From: Setophaga petechia
Taxonomy: Eukaryota > Chordata > Aves > Passeriformes > Parulidae
NCBI GenBank assembly: GCA_024362935.1
Contig: JANCRA010000121.1
Coordinates: 1,407,155-1,471,154, forward strand
Reading direction: 5' to 3'
DNA: 64,000 nucleotides
The position numbers and the translations under genes were made by a program. Positions within the stretch are counted from its first letter, which is position 1, and every line of letters starts with the position of its first letter. This document shows, piece after piece, positions 26,211-38,503 of this stretch. Below the pieces are notes generated by a model, which did not search any database, was not told the origin of the DNA, and saw only the letters and a program-made list of their open reading frames with translations.

Positions 26211-27113
26211 GCCTTCCCAAAAATTCCAGGGATTTGGGAGCTGGAACTGGGCTGTGGATTCCTAAAAATTCCAGGGATTTGGACCTGGAACTGGGCTGTG
26301 GATTCCTTAAAATTCCAGGGTTTTGGAACTGGAACTGGGCTGTGGCTTCCCAAAAATTCCAGGGATTTGGGAGCTGGAACTGGGCTGTGGCTTCCCCAAA
26401 ATTCCAGGGATCTTGGAACTGGAACTGGGCTGTGGATTCCTAAAAAATCCAGGGATTTCGGAACTGGAATTGGGCTGAGCCTTTCCAAAAATTCCAGGGA
26501 TTTTAGAACTGGAATTGGGCTGTGGCTTCCTATAAATTGCAGGAATTTTGGAACTGGTACTGGGCTGCTGCTTCCCAAAAACTCCTGCGATTTTGGAATT
26601 GGGCTCTTGCTTCTCTAAAATTCCACTGATTTTGGAATTGGAACTGGGCTGTGCCTTCCCAAAAATTCCAGGGATTTGGGAACTGGAACTGGGCTGTGGC
26701 TTCCCCAGAATTCCAGGGATCTTGGAACTGGAACTGGGCTGTGGATTCCTAAAAATTCCAGGGTTTTGGAACTGGAATCGGGCTGCGCCTTTCCAAAAAT
26801 TTCAGGGATTTTGGAGCTGGAATTGGGCTGTGGCTTTCCAGGGATTTTGGAACTGGAATTGGGCTGCTGCTTCCCAAAAACTCCAGTGATTTTAGAACTG
26901 GAATTGGGCTGTGGCTTCCTAAAAATTGCAGGGATTTTGGAGCTGGAACTGGGCTGCTGCTTCCCAAAAACTCCTGCGATTTTGGAATTGTGCTCTTGCT
27001 TCTCTAAAATTCCACTGATTTTGGAATTGGAACTGGTGCCTTCCCAAAATTCCAGTGATTTTGGAACTGGAATTGGGCTGTGGCTTCTCAAAAACTCCAG
27101 TGATTTTGGAGCC
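26211..27113 (+). repeat. 45-bp minisatellite, about 20 copies
   Basis: Unit of the form TTCCCAAAAATTCCAGGGAT-TTGGGAACTGGAACTGGGCT-GTGGC, repeating every 45 bp with short-unit exceptions. The period is a multiple of three, so both strands stay open for long frames (for example 15-residue repeats around GIWELELGCG). These have no start context, splice logic or homology and are judged non-coding. Confidence 0.95.
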
Positions 27114-27887
27114 TTTCCTTGAGCTGCATTTCCAAGCATCCCTTGTCACCAGGATCTGCCTGGCAGGATCAAGTGCTTTACCCTGGGCTCTCTTTCATCT
27201 CCCCCTCTGCTCTCTTCAGCCACAAACCTCGAAACAACCCCCAGAATATTTGGTGTGTGACTCACAGATTTTGCTGTCAGAAAGCTCCCAATCTTGCCTT
27301 ATTTCCTGGATTTTACAGCACGCCAAGCTGTGTGTTCACACTGTTTTGTCTTTAATCCTGGCATTGCAAACAGGAAAATGTGACATTTTTATAAAAAGCT
27401 CCAAGTTGGCAAAGTTCAGCACGGAGCAAACCTTGGATGTTCAGCATTTTAAGGAGAGGAACAAAAGCCACCCAAACATGCAGGCTGGAATTAGGTGTGG
27501 AAGAAGTGGTGGAATAGATCACACTTCTATTTTAATGAAATGTTTATCCCCCAGCAGTGACAGCACACGAGTGCAGCAGGTACAAAGTGTCACAGAAAAT
27601 GTTTCTTTTGCAGCAAACACCATTCCAAGGAAAGGGTTTTTTCTCCCAGCCATCCTTTGGCATTAATTCCCATGAGTAGGAATTGAGCAGTGCCTTGTTT
27701 TGGTGTCAGTCCCATTGCACTGGGTGCTGAGTTCCTGTTCCCCAGGAGAAGTGCAGATGTTGAGGGTTGTGTTTATTTTTCCACTGAAGATTCACTCTCT
27801 GTGCACATTCATTGAAGGTTGCCATCTTGGAAGAGATCCTGCACAAAAAATGTTCAATCAAATGTTCAATCAAGGCCAAATGCATTT

Positions 27888-28490
27888 TACAGAATCTCAG
27901 AATCCCAGAAGGGTTTGGGTTGGAAGGGGCCTTAAAATCATCCAGTGCCACCCCTGCCAGTGCAGGGACACCTCCCACTGTGCCAGGCTGCTCCAACCTG
28001 GCCTTGGGCACTGCCAGGGATCCAGGGGCAGCCACAGCTGCTCTGGGAATCCTATTCCAGGTCTTCCTCACCCTGCCAGGGAGAAAATTGTTCCTAATAT
28101 CTGATGTAAACCTGTAAATTTTCAGTGGCAGCCATTCCCTGAGTGCTGTCCCTGCATCCCCTGGCAATTGTCTCTCTCCAGCTTTCCTGGGGCTCCTGCA
28201 GGCCCTGCAAGGCCACCCTGAGCTCAGCCCAAAGCTTCTCCTGTGCAGGTGAACAATGCCAGCTGTGCCAGCCTTTCCTCCCAGCACAGCTGCTCCATCC
28301 CTCTGCTCATCCTGGAGCCTCCTCTGGGCTCTCTGCAGCAGCTCCAGCTCCTCCCTGGGCTGGGGCAGCTCTGCAGGTGGGAAATCACCTGAGCAGGGCA
28401 CAATCCCAACCCCAATCCCTTTCCTGCTGCCCACCCTGCTTTGGATGCAGCCCAGGTCACATTTGCCTTTCTGAGATGCAAATGCACATT
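27888..28490 (-). mobile_element. CR1 LINE fragment (long copy)
   Basis: An antisense CR1 tail of about 600 bp. It starts AGAATCTCAGAATCCCAGAA and continues through the CCACCCCTGCC and GGCAATTGTCTCTCTCCAGC blocks into GCTCCAGCTCCTCCCTGGGC and the end of the ORF2-adjacent region. It is closely alike to the copies at 19117 and 49871 over their shared part. Confidence 0.92.
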
Positions 28491-28600
28491 TCTGGGTTTG
28501 GCATTCCCTATTCTTCACTTCCTGCTTGTAGTTTATATGTGCCCAGTTCCCATCTTCTGCCTCCCCTGCGAGGATTGGAGAGAGAGGAACCTGCTTCTGA

Positions 28601-29524
28601 TCCATGCAGGATCCTCTCAGCTCCATCCACATCCATCCAGGGTCTTTTCAGCTCCATCCAGATCCACCCAGGGTCCTCTCAGCTCCATCCAGGATCTTCT
28701 CAGCTCCATCCACATCCATCCAGGATCCTCTCAGTTCCACGCAGATCCACCCAGGGTCCTCTCAGTCCCATCCAGGATCTTCTCAGCTCCATCCAGATCC
28801 ATTCAGGATCATCTGAGCTCCATTCACATCCACCCAGGATCCTCTCAGTTCCATCCAGGTCCACCCAGGATCCTCTCAGCTCCATCCAGGATGTTCTCAG
28901 CTCCATCCAGCTCCACCCAGGGTCTTTTCAGTTCCATCCAGATCCAACCAGGGTCCTCTCATCTCCATCCATATCCAGCAGGATCCTCTCAGCTCCACCC
29001 AGATCCACGCAGGATCCTCTCAGCTCCATCCAGATCCACCCAGGATCCTCTCAGCTCCACCCAGGATCTTCTCAGCTCCATCCAGATCCATTCAGAATCA
29101 TCTCAGCTCCATCCACATCCATCCAGGATCCTCTCAGCTCCATCCAGATCCACCCAGGATCCTCTCAGCTCCATCCAGATCCACCCAGGGTCTTTTCAGT
29201 TCCATCCAGATCCACCCAGGATCCTCTCAGCTCCATCCAGGATGTTCTCAGCTCCATCCAGATCCATCCATGATCATCTTATCTCCATCCAGATCCATCC
29301 ATCCAGGATCCTCTCAGCTCCATCCACATCCATCCAGGATCCTCTCAGCTCCATCCACATCCACCCAGTGTCCTCTCAGCTCCATCCAGATCCAGCAGGA
29401 TCCTCTCAACTCCATCCAGGTCCACCCAAGATCCTCTCAGTTCCATCCAGGATGTTCTCAGCTCCATCCAGATCCAGCAGGATCCTCTCAGCTCCATCCA
29501 CATCCACCCAGGGTCCCCTCAGCC
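28601..29524 (+). repeat. 31-bp minisatellite, about 30 copies
   Basis: Tandem unit AGGATCCTCTCAGCTCCATC-CAGATCCACCC at 31-bp spacing, with variants (GGGTCCTCTC, GGATCTTCTC, GGATGTTCTC, CACATCCATCC). It begins about 110 bp after the CR1 at 27888. The array is intronic. Long open frames across it on both strands are by-products of the repeat. Confidence 0.95.
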
Positions 29525-31264
29525 CCTCACTCTGGTGGCTCAGCTCCCAATGCTCAGTGACAAACCCCACAGGGCCCTTCTCCAGGGAGGCAGAAGCTGC
29601 AATCAGAGCCTTGCTGCCTCCTCCTGGATATTTTCATGGAATTGTGGAGCAGGATGCTCATGAACCATGGCAGGGGAGAACATCCCACCTGCAGGAATGG
29701 AGAGAAAGCCCTTGGGTTATAACAGTGTGCTTCCAGAAGGTCAGGACAGCTCTTCTCAATGCTTTGGAAAATGGAACTGCAGCTTCTTTTAACCAAAATT
29801 CCCATAAATCCCCCCATGGTGAGCACCCAGAAGGAAAAATAAATCTCTGACCTGAAATCTGGGCAAGCTCTGGATCCATAAATGCATCCCAAGAGCCAAG
29901 CACAGAGCAGGGCACAGAATCCTGGCATTCCATGCTCCAGCTCCTCTGAACTGAGCTCCCAGCTTTGAAGTGCCAGTTCTGGAACCAGCTCCTCTCTCTG
30001 GTCAGACTTTATTGGATTTAATAAATTTCCCAGATTTAGGTGGCAGAAAAATGTAATCATCACCCATTTGGAAAAGATCAGCTGAAAAAGAACATCAAAA
30101 TTCAGACACATCAGGATTTGCTGGGCACAGCCTGAGTATGAGGATAAATTGAGGTTAAATATTGGCTGAATTGTAAATTTATGGTAAAATTGCAATTTTG
30201 GGGTAAAATTACCATCTCTTTACAAGCAGTTTATTGAGAATGTGTTGGTACATTTTGCTAAAAGTGGCAGCACATTTGAGGCTGGATCAGAGAAACTCTC
30301 CTGCCTCAGCAGGTACCACTTGTCAGAAAGCAAAAAATTAGACACAAATTACCCAGTGTTTAATTCCTGATAGGAGAAACAGTAACCAAGTAAATCAAGC
30401 ATTTCTAATTCAGCATTTTTCCACTGGAAAATATAATTTCACTGGCATTGAGATTTCCTGCTGGGGAAAAAAAATGCATTTTACCAGTTTGTAAAAGACT
30501 GAAGCATGCCCATTTTTTCTTATTTAGGTGTTGCATTACACAATATATCACATTTGCAGAAGTCAGAATGAAACCAGAATGCTTTGACCAACTCAATTTA
30601 GATTTTGTTTAGAACTTAATATAAACTTCATTTTTTTTTTTAATACCTGTTATTTGTTTTAGCAAGAAATAGAATTCAGAGCATCAGAAAGTTCAACTGA
30701 CTTGAAATTATGGCTTCAATTTCCTTTGCATATTCACCCCTGTGCAAATGGGAGCTGATACCCTGCAGAGCTGTGATTTTCTGGCGGGGTGGGGTGGCCA
30801 GAGCAGCTGCTCCAGCCCACTCAAACCACGAAAATTTGGATTTTCTGGATGGAGCTGCTCCCTGCTCCCTCCCCAGCGACCACGGAGACCCCCGAGCAGC
30901 ATTCACAGATGGTGGCAGCAAATCAAATCTCAAACACGGTGATCTCCTCCCGAGTAAGAAAAGTGGAAATAGAAATATCAAATTACACGTGTCGTTGGCA
31001 GGGAAAAAACCCACACCAGTTTTAATGTTATAAAAGGAAAAAGGAAACAAACAAAACCCAGCAAAAGTTAACTCTTTGTATTCTAATAAGAATAAAAATT
31101 GTCTGTCCTCACTCCCTTCGCCTCATAAACCCCACAACACAAGGGTTCCACACCAGACATGCTGAAGCAAAGATATTTAAAATATTTTAAAGGCTCCAAG
31201 GCACCTGTGCAGTTTTGATTTCTTTCAGGATGTTGTGACATTTCTCAGGGTGAGATAACCAATT

Positions 31265-31286
31265 TCCAGGTGTATATATAAATATA

Positions 31287-31335
<49 letters not shown>

Positions 31336-31661
31336 AGATATATATATATGTATAGATATATTTATATGCATTTTTACATATTATATATTTATATATTTAT
31401 ATACTATATAATATATATGTTGTATATATTTATATATTTTATATTTATATACATTTTAATATAATAAAAATATAAAACCATATAAATATATAATAAATAA
31501 ATATAAATATAATATAATATAAATATACATTTTTATTTATATATAAATTATATATATTTATAAAATGGGCATATATATTATTTATATTCCTATATATAAT
31601 ATAATATAATATATTTTATAATATATCATATATATAATATATCATATATTATAAATATATA

Positions 31662-31700
<39 letters not shown>
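31265..31700 (+). repeat. AT-dinucleotide-rich microsatellite tract
   Basis: A TGTGTGTG stretch leads into pure TATATA runs, then an imperfect ATATAT/ATAAAT/TTATAT tract of about 400 bp ending in another pure TA run. Such tracts easily unwind or form cruciforms. Confidence 0.95.
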
Positions 31701-31702
<2 letters not shown>

Positions 31703-32429
31703 GGGATGTTTACTCAAATAAACTGAACTACCATAGATTTATTGTCAGCTGTACCTAAATTCTATGATTTTATGCTTCCAGCTTTAAAATACTGAGGGAA
31801 TTCAGGGTCCAACACAACATTTTGCTTCCTCCTTTTTAGCTTGATTAAAGAGGACCAATTAACTCCCGTGGAACGTTTCTGACAGCGACTCGGTGGCACT
31901 CTGGAAATTTTATTCCAAATTTCTGTCTTTTTATTTCTTTTCCTTGAGGCAATCATTTTCACACCAGGCAGAGCTGTTTAGTACAAATTTGACAGCAAAA
32001 AAAAAAAATTCTAGAGGAGGAAGGAGGAAGAGAATCCAGTGCCAGCACATCTCCTGCTTGCCCATCTCAGCGTGCTCCTGGTGGCACAGCAGAGAAGCAG
32101 AGCCAGCAAAGCAAGGCTGGGGAATTTGCCAAAGCCCACACAGGGTGTGCAGGAGAAGAGGGGCATCAAGCAGGGGGTCCTGACTCTGAGCCTTTGGTTT
32201 GTTTTCAATAGCCCACGCTGCTTTCTTCTTCTCCTGAGCAGCCAAAAATAGCTCAAAAAAATGACGAATCCTTCAGCAAACAGATTGGAGCGCAAAAGGT
32301 CGGCAGGGCTCAGAGCAGGGCTGGAGGGTCCTGGGTGGGATCCTGGAAATCCACCTGGGTGTCCTGGAGCTACAGGAAAGGTGCAGGTTCATCCAATTCC
32401 CTCAATCCTGGGGTGTTGGAGAGGGATTT

Positions 32430-32490
32430 CTCTGCAGGGGACAGGACACAGGGAATGGCTCCCACTGCCAGAGGGAGGCATGGGGGGTGT
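32430..32490 (+). mobile_element. Short CR1-like remnant
   Basis: The segment GACAGGACACAGGGAATGGC followed by TCCCACTGCCAGAGG matches an internal CR1 tail block seen at 11450. Flanking sequence is not recognisably CR1. Confidence 0.5.
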
Positions 32491-32639
32491 CAGAGCCCAG
32501 GACATCCCTCTGGATGGCTCCAGACCCTGGCAGGGGGCTCAGAGACCTTGGCACAGACTCAAAACCACCTGTGCCTTCCATTTTAGCCCATGGAAACAAT
32601 TCCCAACTTTGTGTGAGGAGTTACAACCCACAAGAGTTT

Positions 32640-33058
32640 GAGGAGAGTGACAGTGAATTCATCACAAAGAAGAAAAGTGAAATTTTGGGGTTTTTAGGAT
32701 GGGGGTTCAAGAAGCAAGATGGAGGAATCTGAGCGTGTCCTGTCTTTCTTCTTCTTGTCCTCCATCTTCTGCTGTGATGGCAGCACTTTTAAATTAGTTT
32801 AGAGTAGAGACAAACTGTCTAACAGAAGTGAAAAGTATTGAAAAATCATTGTAAATAAAGCACATGAAGTTCTTAGTACAAAAAAATTACACTGCCCTGA
32901 GGGTGGTCAGAGTACCTCAACCCAACCTGCTGGGCAGACCTCAGTGGGTCAAAAAGACAAATTTTAAATAATTGCCAATAAACAACCTTGGGAACGAGAG
33001 CTGAAGAATCCCATCTTCCTCTTCAGTCTCGAAGCTGAGAAAAAGAAACTTTCTAACA
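32640..33058 (+). mobile_element. Solo LTR of an endogenous retrovirus (5' boundary approximate)
   Basis: LTR-like sequence of about 420 bp. It has GCGTGTCCTGTCTTTCTTCT, CCTCCATCTTCTGCTGTGAT, a TGTAAATAAAGCAC segment, GTCAGAGTACCTC, then GCCAATAAACAACCTTGGGA and a 3' end at CTTTCTAACA (33058). The AATAAA near the 3' end supports + orientation. The 5' TG end and target duplication could not be fixed by eye. Family assignment is from memory of songbird LTRs. Confidence 0.7.
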
Positions 33059-33084
33059 CCTTAGAGTCATCTTGACACCAAAAA

Positions 33085-33318
33085 CCTGATTAGATGGGAT
33101 GTTGGGAATTAGGAATTGTTCCCTGGGAGGATGGGGAGGGGCTGGAATAGAATTCCCAGAGCAGCTGCAGCTGCCCCTGGATCCCTGGAGTGTCCAAGGC
33201 CAGGCTGGACGGGGTTTGGAGCAGCCTGACCTAAGAGAAGATCCCCACCCACGGCAGGGGTTGGAGCTAGAAGAGATTTGATGTCCCTTCCAACCCAAAC
33301 CAGTCTGGGATTCTTTGG
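33085..33318 (+). mobile_element. CR1 LINE 3' fragment
   Basis: A sense CR1 tail starting about 27 bp after the LTR end at 33058. It has the GGATTCCC-like start, GTGTCCAAGGCCAGGCTGGA, GGGTTTGGAGCAGCCTGACC and CCAACCCAAACCAGTCTGGG-ATTCTTTGG blocks. Confidence 0.88.
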
Positions 33319-33511
33319 TCACAGTGATGAAGCAGAATTCTCCCATCTTCTCCCCCCTGCCCCAGACAAGGTGCAAAACTCAGCTCTAAGGCCACAGGTC
33401 AGGGATTCTGCTGCTTCCTGAGTGCCACAGCTCCATCAGGAATCAGCTGCAGGAGTTTATCTCAAGGGGTTGAGAATTTCCTCCACGTTTAGTTTTGGTT
33501 TTTAAAGGTTC

Positions 33512-34193
33512 TGTCTTGGTTTGAAAAGCCAGGTGTCTGCTAAGGAAGGCAGGAGCCTCCCTTGAAATGGAAAATGTAATCTCCCTCCCTGTAAATTGTT
33601 ATCATTTTGAAATGAAGGGGCTCTCAGGCAAAGATATGGGAGTAGGAATAACAGTTCTTTACTAGGGGAAAAAAAAAGTTAAAAGAAAAATCAGAATGCA
33701 GTAATACAAAGCAGCACTGTCAGAGTCAGAACATGCCCTGACACGCTGTGGGTCAGGGTGGTGGCACAGTCCCATTAAATTATTGTAATTTTGAAATTAA
33801 GGGGCTCTCAGGCAAAGATATGGGAATAGGAATAACAGTTCTTTACTAGGAAAATTAAAAATAAAAATTCAATGGTACAAAAAAAGAAAACAAACCACTG
33901 CCAGAGTCAGCCCATGCCCTGTCCCCTGTGTGTCAGGGTGGTGTCCCAGCCCCATGCCATGGGGGCTCAGCCCTCCTGCAGTGCCAGCTGTGGTTCTGCT
34001 GCAGCAGGGATCCTGCACAAGGGGGGAGTTTTCCTCTGCAGCTCCAGGGCTGCTGCAGATGGGCCTGGGCTCCCTCTGGCCATGCAGGGCAGCAGAAAGC
34101 TGCTCCTCTGGCAATGCAGGGGGCAAAGGCTGCTGTGCTGGGCCAGGCTCAGCTTGGATCCAGGTGGGAATGCTTGGCTCCTGCCCTGGGCAG
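33512..34193 (-). mobile_element. Partial ERVL-like LTR with an internal duplicated 3' segment
   Basis: Same LTR family as 13744-14441. Read on the - strand, the 3' end CCAAGACA is at 33512. The R/U5 part occurs twice: a diverged version at 33512-33777 and a closer one starting at 33778 (TTAAATTATTGTAATTTTG). Each carries AGTAAAGAACTGTTATTCC where the 13744 copy has AATAAAGAACTG. Similarity to the first copy stops at 34193, so the 5' part is missing. It ends about 205 bp upstream of the KCNJ6 terminal exon. Confidence 0.85.
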
Positions 34194-34362
34194 AGCCTTG
34201 GCTGAGCCATTCTCCTGCAGCCCATGCACAGGAGCAAAGGGCGCCGGTTTGCGCTCCCTGAACCTGCTGTGTGAGCTCCACCTCGTGTGATGTCAAACCT
34301 CGTTCTGTCCTTCTCACAGACAGAAAAAACAAATAAATTAAAGACTTGGGGAAGCCGTGGGT

Positions 34363-34724
<362 letters not shown>

Positions 34725-34736
34725 GACCAGAGGAGA

Positions 34737-34742
34737 AATAAA
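34737..34742 (+). promoter_or_regulatory. KCNJ6: AATAAA hexamer 13 bases after the KCNJ6 stop codon
   Basis: A canonical poly(A) signal hexamer lies almost directly after the stop codon. If used, it would leave a 3' UTR of only a few tens of bases. Functional use is unproven. Confidence 0.35.
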
Positions 34743-35193
34743 GGCCACCTCCTTTATCTCCTCCCTCTCTGCTCCCTGTTCCTTTCTGCGACACGCCTTT
34801 AATTTTTTTTCTCTTCCTGTTATTGGTAACTCACGGAAAACAAACATTTTAGATGAGAAATCCCAACTTCAACCCCAGACTAAGCCAAGGCGTGGGTTCA
34901 AGCTGCAACACCCGTCAGGGATGGTGGAATCTCCCCCTGGCAGTGACTGGTGGCCCCTCTCCAGTGCAGACCTCCAGGTTTATCCACATCAACCACACAA
35001 ACCAATCCCTGAACGCAAAGGAAATGGATACAAGGGATTTTAAAGGAACGACTAATTAATGCCCATCAAAGCAATGGGCCTTGACTGAGTTTTTATGTAT
35101 TTCAGGACACTTTCACAGACTGGGTGACAGTGGAATGGGCCTTGCAGCTTTAAGAGGAAGGTGAGCAGAGGGACCTGCAATCCCCCACGACCC

Positions 35194-35201
35194 TGTACAT
35201 A
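35194..35201 (+). promoter_or_regulatory. KCNJ6: Pumilio-type element TGTACATA in the KCNJ6 3' UTR
   Basis: An exact match to the UGUANAUA Pumilio recognition element lies in the proximal 3' UTR, about 470 bases after the stop and upstream of the AATAAA at 35235. Pumilio proteins repress neuronal mRNAs through this motif. An octamer of this kind can occur by chance. Confidence 0.35.
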
Positions 35202-35234
35202 TGCCTTATGTAACTATTTCTCTCTACATTTAGT

Positions 35235-35240
35235 AATAAA
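35235..35240 (+). promoter_or_regulatory. KCNJ6: Candidate proximal poly(A) signal AATAAA
   Basis: This AATAAA sits about 510 bases past the stop in an AT-rich context. It could support a short KCNJ6 3' UTR isoform. No cleavage evidence is available from sequence alone. Confidence 0.4.
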
Positions 35241-36805
35241 CGCCGCATGTACAAAAGTACTGTAGTAAAGAACTTCTAAATAATGTACACAGCTGTGTAA
35301 TTAATGTAGGTTTAGAAACAGAGCTCCAGAAATATTGGGATGCAAAAACCTAACTACCCGTCGAGTAGGCATTTCTCTTCAAATATTTGCAGTGTAAAAT
35401 TGATTTTAATTTATTTTTCTTTCCCCTCCCCTCTACGACTCTTCTAGTGGATAACATTTTCTTCAGTGTACCAGACTGGCAGCTATTTAGAGTACCTCAC
35501 TGTTGGCCAAACAGATTGTTTCACTCGCTCTAAAAAGCCATAAGTCTGGGAGAGGGCAGGGTAGAGAATTGTACTCCTGACATACTGTGAAAATGTTTAC
35601 AAATAAGGCAAAACCCTTCCTGGTTACTCTTTTCTGGGGGCAGTTCAACTGAGAAATTGAGGCTGTGGCAAACTCATGGCTAACCAGAATTCCCTGTGTA
35701 CTCTTCATGGAACAAGCATGTGTCAAGTGGAGGTGTTATCCTTAACGTGCAATATCCAGGGAATCTGCTCCCGTGGGATTTCAGTGGGGCAGTCTGCTAC
35801 ACACAAAAAAACCCCACACACACACACAAGCCATCGAAAAATGAATGTTGCACCTCAGCCAGTAGATTTTAGCTACATCAGCTGGGAAAGGAACAGCTGG
35901 ATTTGGTGTGGAGCTGGAATCCATGACATCTGCAATTTGCTGGTGCTGAGGGCGCGGGGGGCACGACATCCCTGGGGGTGTCCTTCCACCAGGATTCCCA
36001 GGAGAACACGCAGGAGGATCCTGCCTGGCTCAGGGGAGCCCTTCCTCAGTGAGTTCCTCCACCTTAGGTGGCTCCCTGGCTGTTGTAAATCCCTGGAAAT
36101 CCCCGGGCAATCCATCCATGGGAACTCACATTGTGTCCGCAGGAGTGGGGGAGCTCAGCCCCACCAAGAACAGCATTTCTGCCAGCAAAGGAGGAGAAGC
36201 TGCAGCCTTAATTTTGGGGGGGGGGGTTTTCATGCCTGCCTACTCCAGGAAGAAAGAAAACACTGAAGAGAATACGAAGCTTTTTTTTTTTTTTTTTTGT
36301 ACAGAAAACTTTACGTTTAAATAAAAGAGAAAAAAAAAAATAAACCTCAGGAGAAACTTGGTGGGCAGGTGGAAAATTTGCACTGTGATATAGCTTTGGC
36401 ATTAAATTCACACCTCTTTTCCTTTTTTTTTTTTTTTAATTTTCTTTTTTGCTGGTACAACTGCCCCTGGCTAATTTTCAGAGAGGGCGGCTGGTCTGGG
36501 GGAGCCTCCAGGTGAGGAGGGCACAGCAGGGCCTGGGGAAGGGAAGGGATGGATTGCACACCAGGGCAGACCAGGCTGGATGGGAAGAGGATTTCATGGT
36601 TTCAGTGTTGACCAGTTTCCCCTAAAAGGCTTTCCCAGGATGCAAGGAGTGGTGCAGGGTGAGGATTTTGGGCGGGTGATTCTGGTGAAGGTTGGGACGT
36701 TTCTGAGAGACAGCTCTTGGCCACAGCTCATCCTCCTGCCCCAGCATCAGCCCCGTGCTCCAGCCCCTCCATCCCCACCCCCGTGGCTCCCCAGCAGGGC
36801 TGCTG

Positions 36806-36862
36806 AGGGTTTTTAGGGTTTTTTAGGGTTTTTAGGGGTTTTTTAGGGTTTTTAGGGGCTCC
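36806..36862 (+). repeat. Telomere-like TTTTTAGGG repeats
   Basis: About six units of TTTTTAGGG or TTTTTTAGGG(G) lie in tandem within the presumed KCNJ6 3' UTR. The AGGG phase resembles the vertebrate telomere repeat TTAGGG, but with expanded T runs. It is best read as a short G/T simple repeat, not a true interstitial telomere. Confidence 0.7.
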
Positions 36863-38388
36863 AGAGCCCCTCTGGAAGCGTTGGGCCCGCCCAAGGTGCA
36901 TGAGCTGGAGGCGAAGCTTTCCCTCCGAGGACAAACCTGCTTGTGCTCTCACAATCCACTGGGCCACTCCAGAGGTCGTTGCTGCAGGTTGAGGAAATTT
37001 GTGGTGCAGCTCAGGGAGGGCCCTGATGAAACCTTTTTATTTTGGTGTCCTTCAGCACGGAAAAAGAGACTTTCAGCCACTGGGGCATGCGCATGTGTAA
37101 GCTTTATTTCTGTGAATAGGGCACTTACAGCTTAGGGTGTGTGTGTGTTCTGTCTCTTTCCCTCTCTCTCTCTCCCCCCCTGTATTTTCTTGTCTTTGGT
37201 ATCCATGTAGTACGGACTGTAAAGTTTATGAGATCTCATTTTTGTAACATAAGCTTTAAAAAAAAAAAAATATAGAAGCCTCCAAAGCTTTCAAACGGGG
37301 AAGCTTCACGTAAACTTTGTACTAGAATGTCCCTATCAAACACCTCTATTTTTCTACAATGATTGATTAAGCAGTTTAACAATGTATTTTGTGTCAATGA
37401 TTTCAACTGAATTGGTACGAAGACAATTAAGAATTGAATGCTGTTAATTAACAATGGATTTTCAAGCCGTATATCCTGAGTGGTGTTTTCATTGACAGTA
37501 AATCATTTCACCCAGGAATTTCAGCTCTTAGTCCCGAACAATATTCAAGGAAAGCTCAATTCCCTGTGGGAATATTTGTGGCAAAGGACATTTAAGGGAT
37601 GTGGATAATGTAACATCTTAATGTAATTGGCTACAGAATTAATCCAGACCCATTACACCTCTATTTAATTCACTAATATATTTTTGATGGCTTTTTTTTT
37701 TTATTATCTTGTGATTTCCAGGAGAGAAAGGATTTCCAGAGGTAAATGTGAGCTCTTAGTTATCTCCTGGAGCTCTCAATTCCTTCTTCACTAACTTGCT
37801 GACTGAGAATGTCACCTTCAGCAAATACCCCAAGCTCAGCTTTATCATTTCCCAACAAATGCCACCTTATCAGAATTAAAACAAATCACCAAAGTGATTT
37901 TTGAAGTGTCAGCCAAGAATGCAGGTGTCCTGGTGGGTGTCTATAGCTGTTCTGGTCTGCATCTTTGCCCTACAACACCAAAGCCATGGGAGCCACCCCA
38001 ACAAATTCAGCAGCTGCCAAACACAGGATGAACAAAAAAAGTTCTCGAAGTTCACTTCAGGTTTTTGGTTTCAAGTCTGGGTTGCTCATGTTCCTCTGTT
38101 GGAGTTAAAGAGGCCACTCATCCTTCCAAAACCAGGGAAGGATGAAATTCCTGAAATCCCTGCTCTGTTCCCAGCCCCAGGGCAGCACTTTGGGCTGTTT
38201 AGGAAGGGGGAGGCCTGGAATCAGAGCCTCCTTCAGCCCAGGGATGTCCAAAGGCACATCCCACTTCTCCCAAAAAACAAACCACATCCCACTTCTCCCA
38301 AAAAACAAACCACAAGAGCACCAACAGCCCCAGCCCCTCTGCCAAGGGCTGCCTTGCTCTGGAATTCTCCCAACAGCCCAACTTTCCT

Positions 38389-38503
38389 CACCTGTAAGTG
38401 TGGAAGGATCCCTGCCCCTGGCAGAGGGGTGGAGCTGGATGATCTTTAAGGTGCCTTCAAGCCCAAACCATTCTAGGATGCTGCAATTCTATAATTCTGT
38501 GAA
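38389..38503 (+). mobile_element. CR1 LINE 3' end fragment
   Basis: A short sense CR1 end: CCCCTGGCAGAGGGGTGGAG, CTGGATGATCTTTAAGGTGC, CAAGCCCAAACCATTCTAGG, then the terminal ATTCTATAATTCTGTG tail repeats. Confidence 0.88.

Larger units (their letters stand above)
34725..37500 (+). other. KCNJ6: KCNJ6 3' UTR (visible proximal part; 3' end uncertain)
   Basis: The sequence after the stop codon is mostly free of interspersed repeats. Its character differs from the repeat-filled flanks, notably at 35090-35460 and 37180-37480. AATAAA hexamers occur at 34737-34742, 35235-35240, 36320-36325 and 36339-36344. A CA microsatellite is at about 35815-35830. Mammalian KCNJ6 mRNAs are known for a very long 3' UTR, so transcription may continue past 37.5 kb into the repeat-rich region. 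The boundary given is where UTR-like sequence fades by eye, not a mapped cleavage site. Confidence 0.55.

Noticed and set aside
26054..27139. Repeated-peptide open frames over the 45-bp minisatellite
   Set aside because: Same cause: a 45-base period. No homology is recognised, and the array lies inside a KCNJ6 intron.
28143..29850. 376- and 469-codon open frames beginning in CR1 and running over the 31-bp array
   Set aside because: They join CR1 sequence to a tandem array. A 31-base period gives frames cycling through the same words. Not a gene.
36806..36862. True interstitial telomere
   Set aside because: Units are TTTTTAGGG, not TTAGGG, and the block is under 60 bases.
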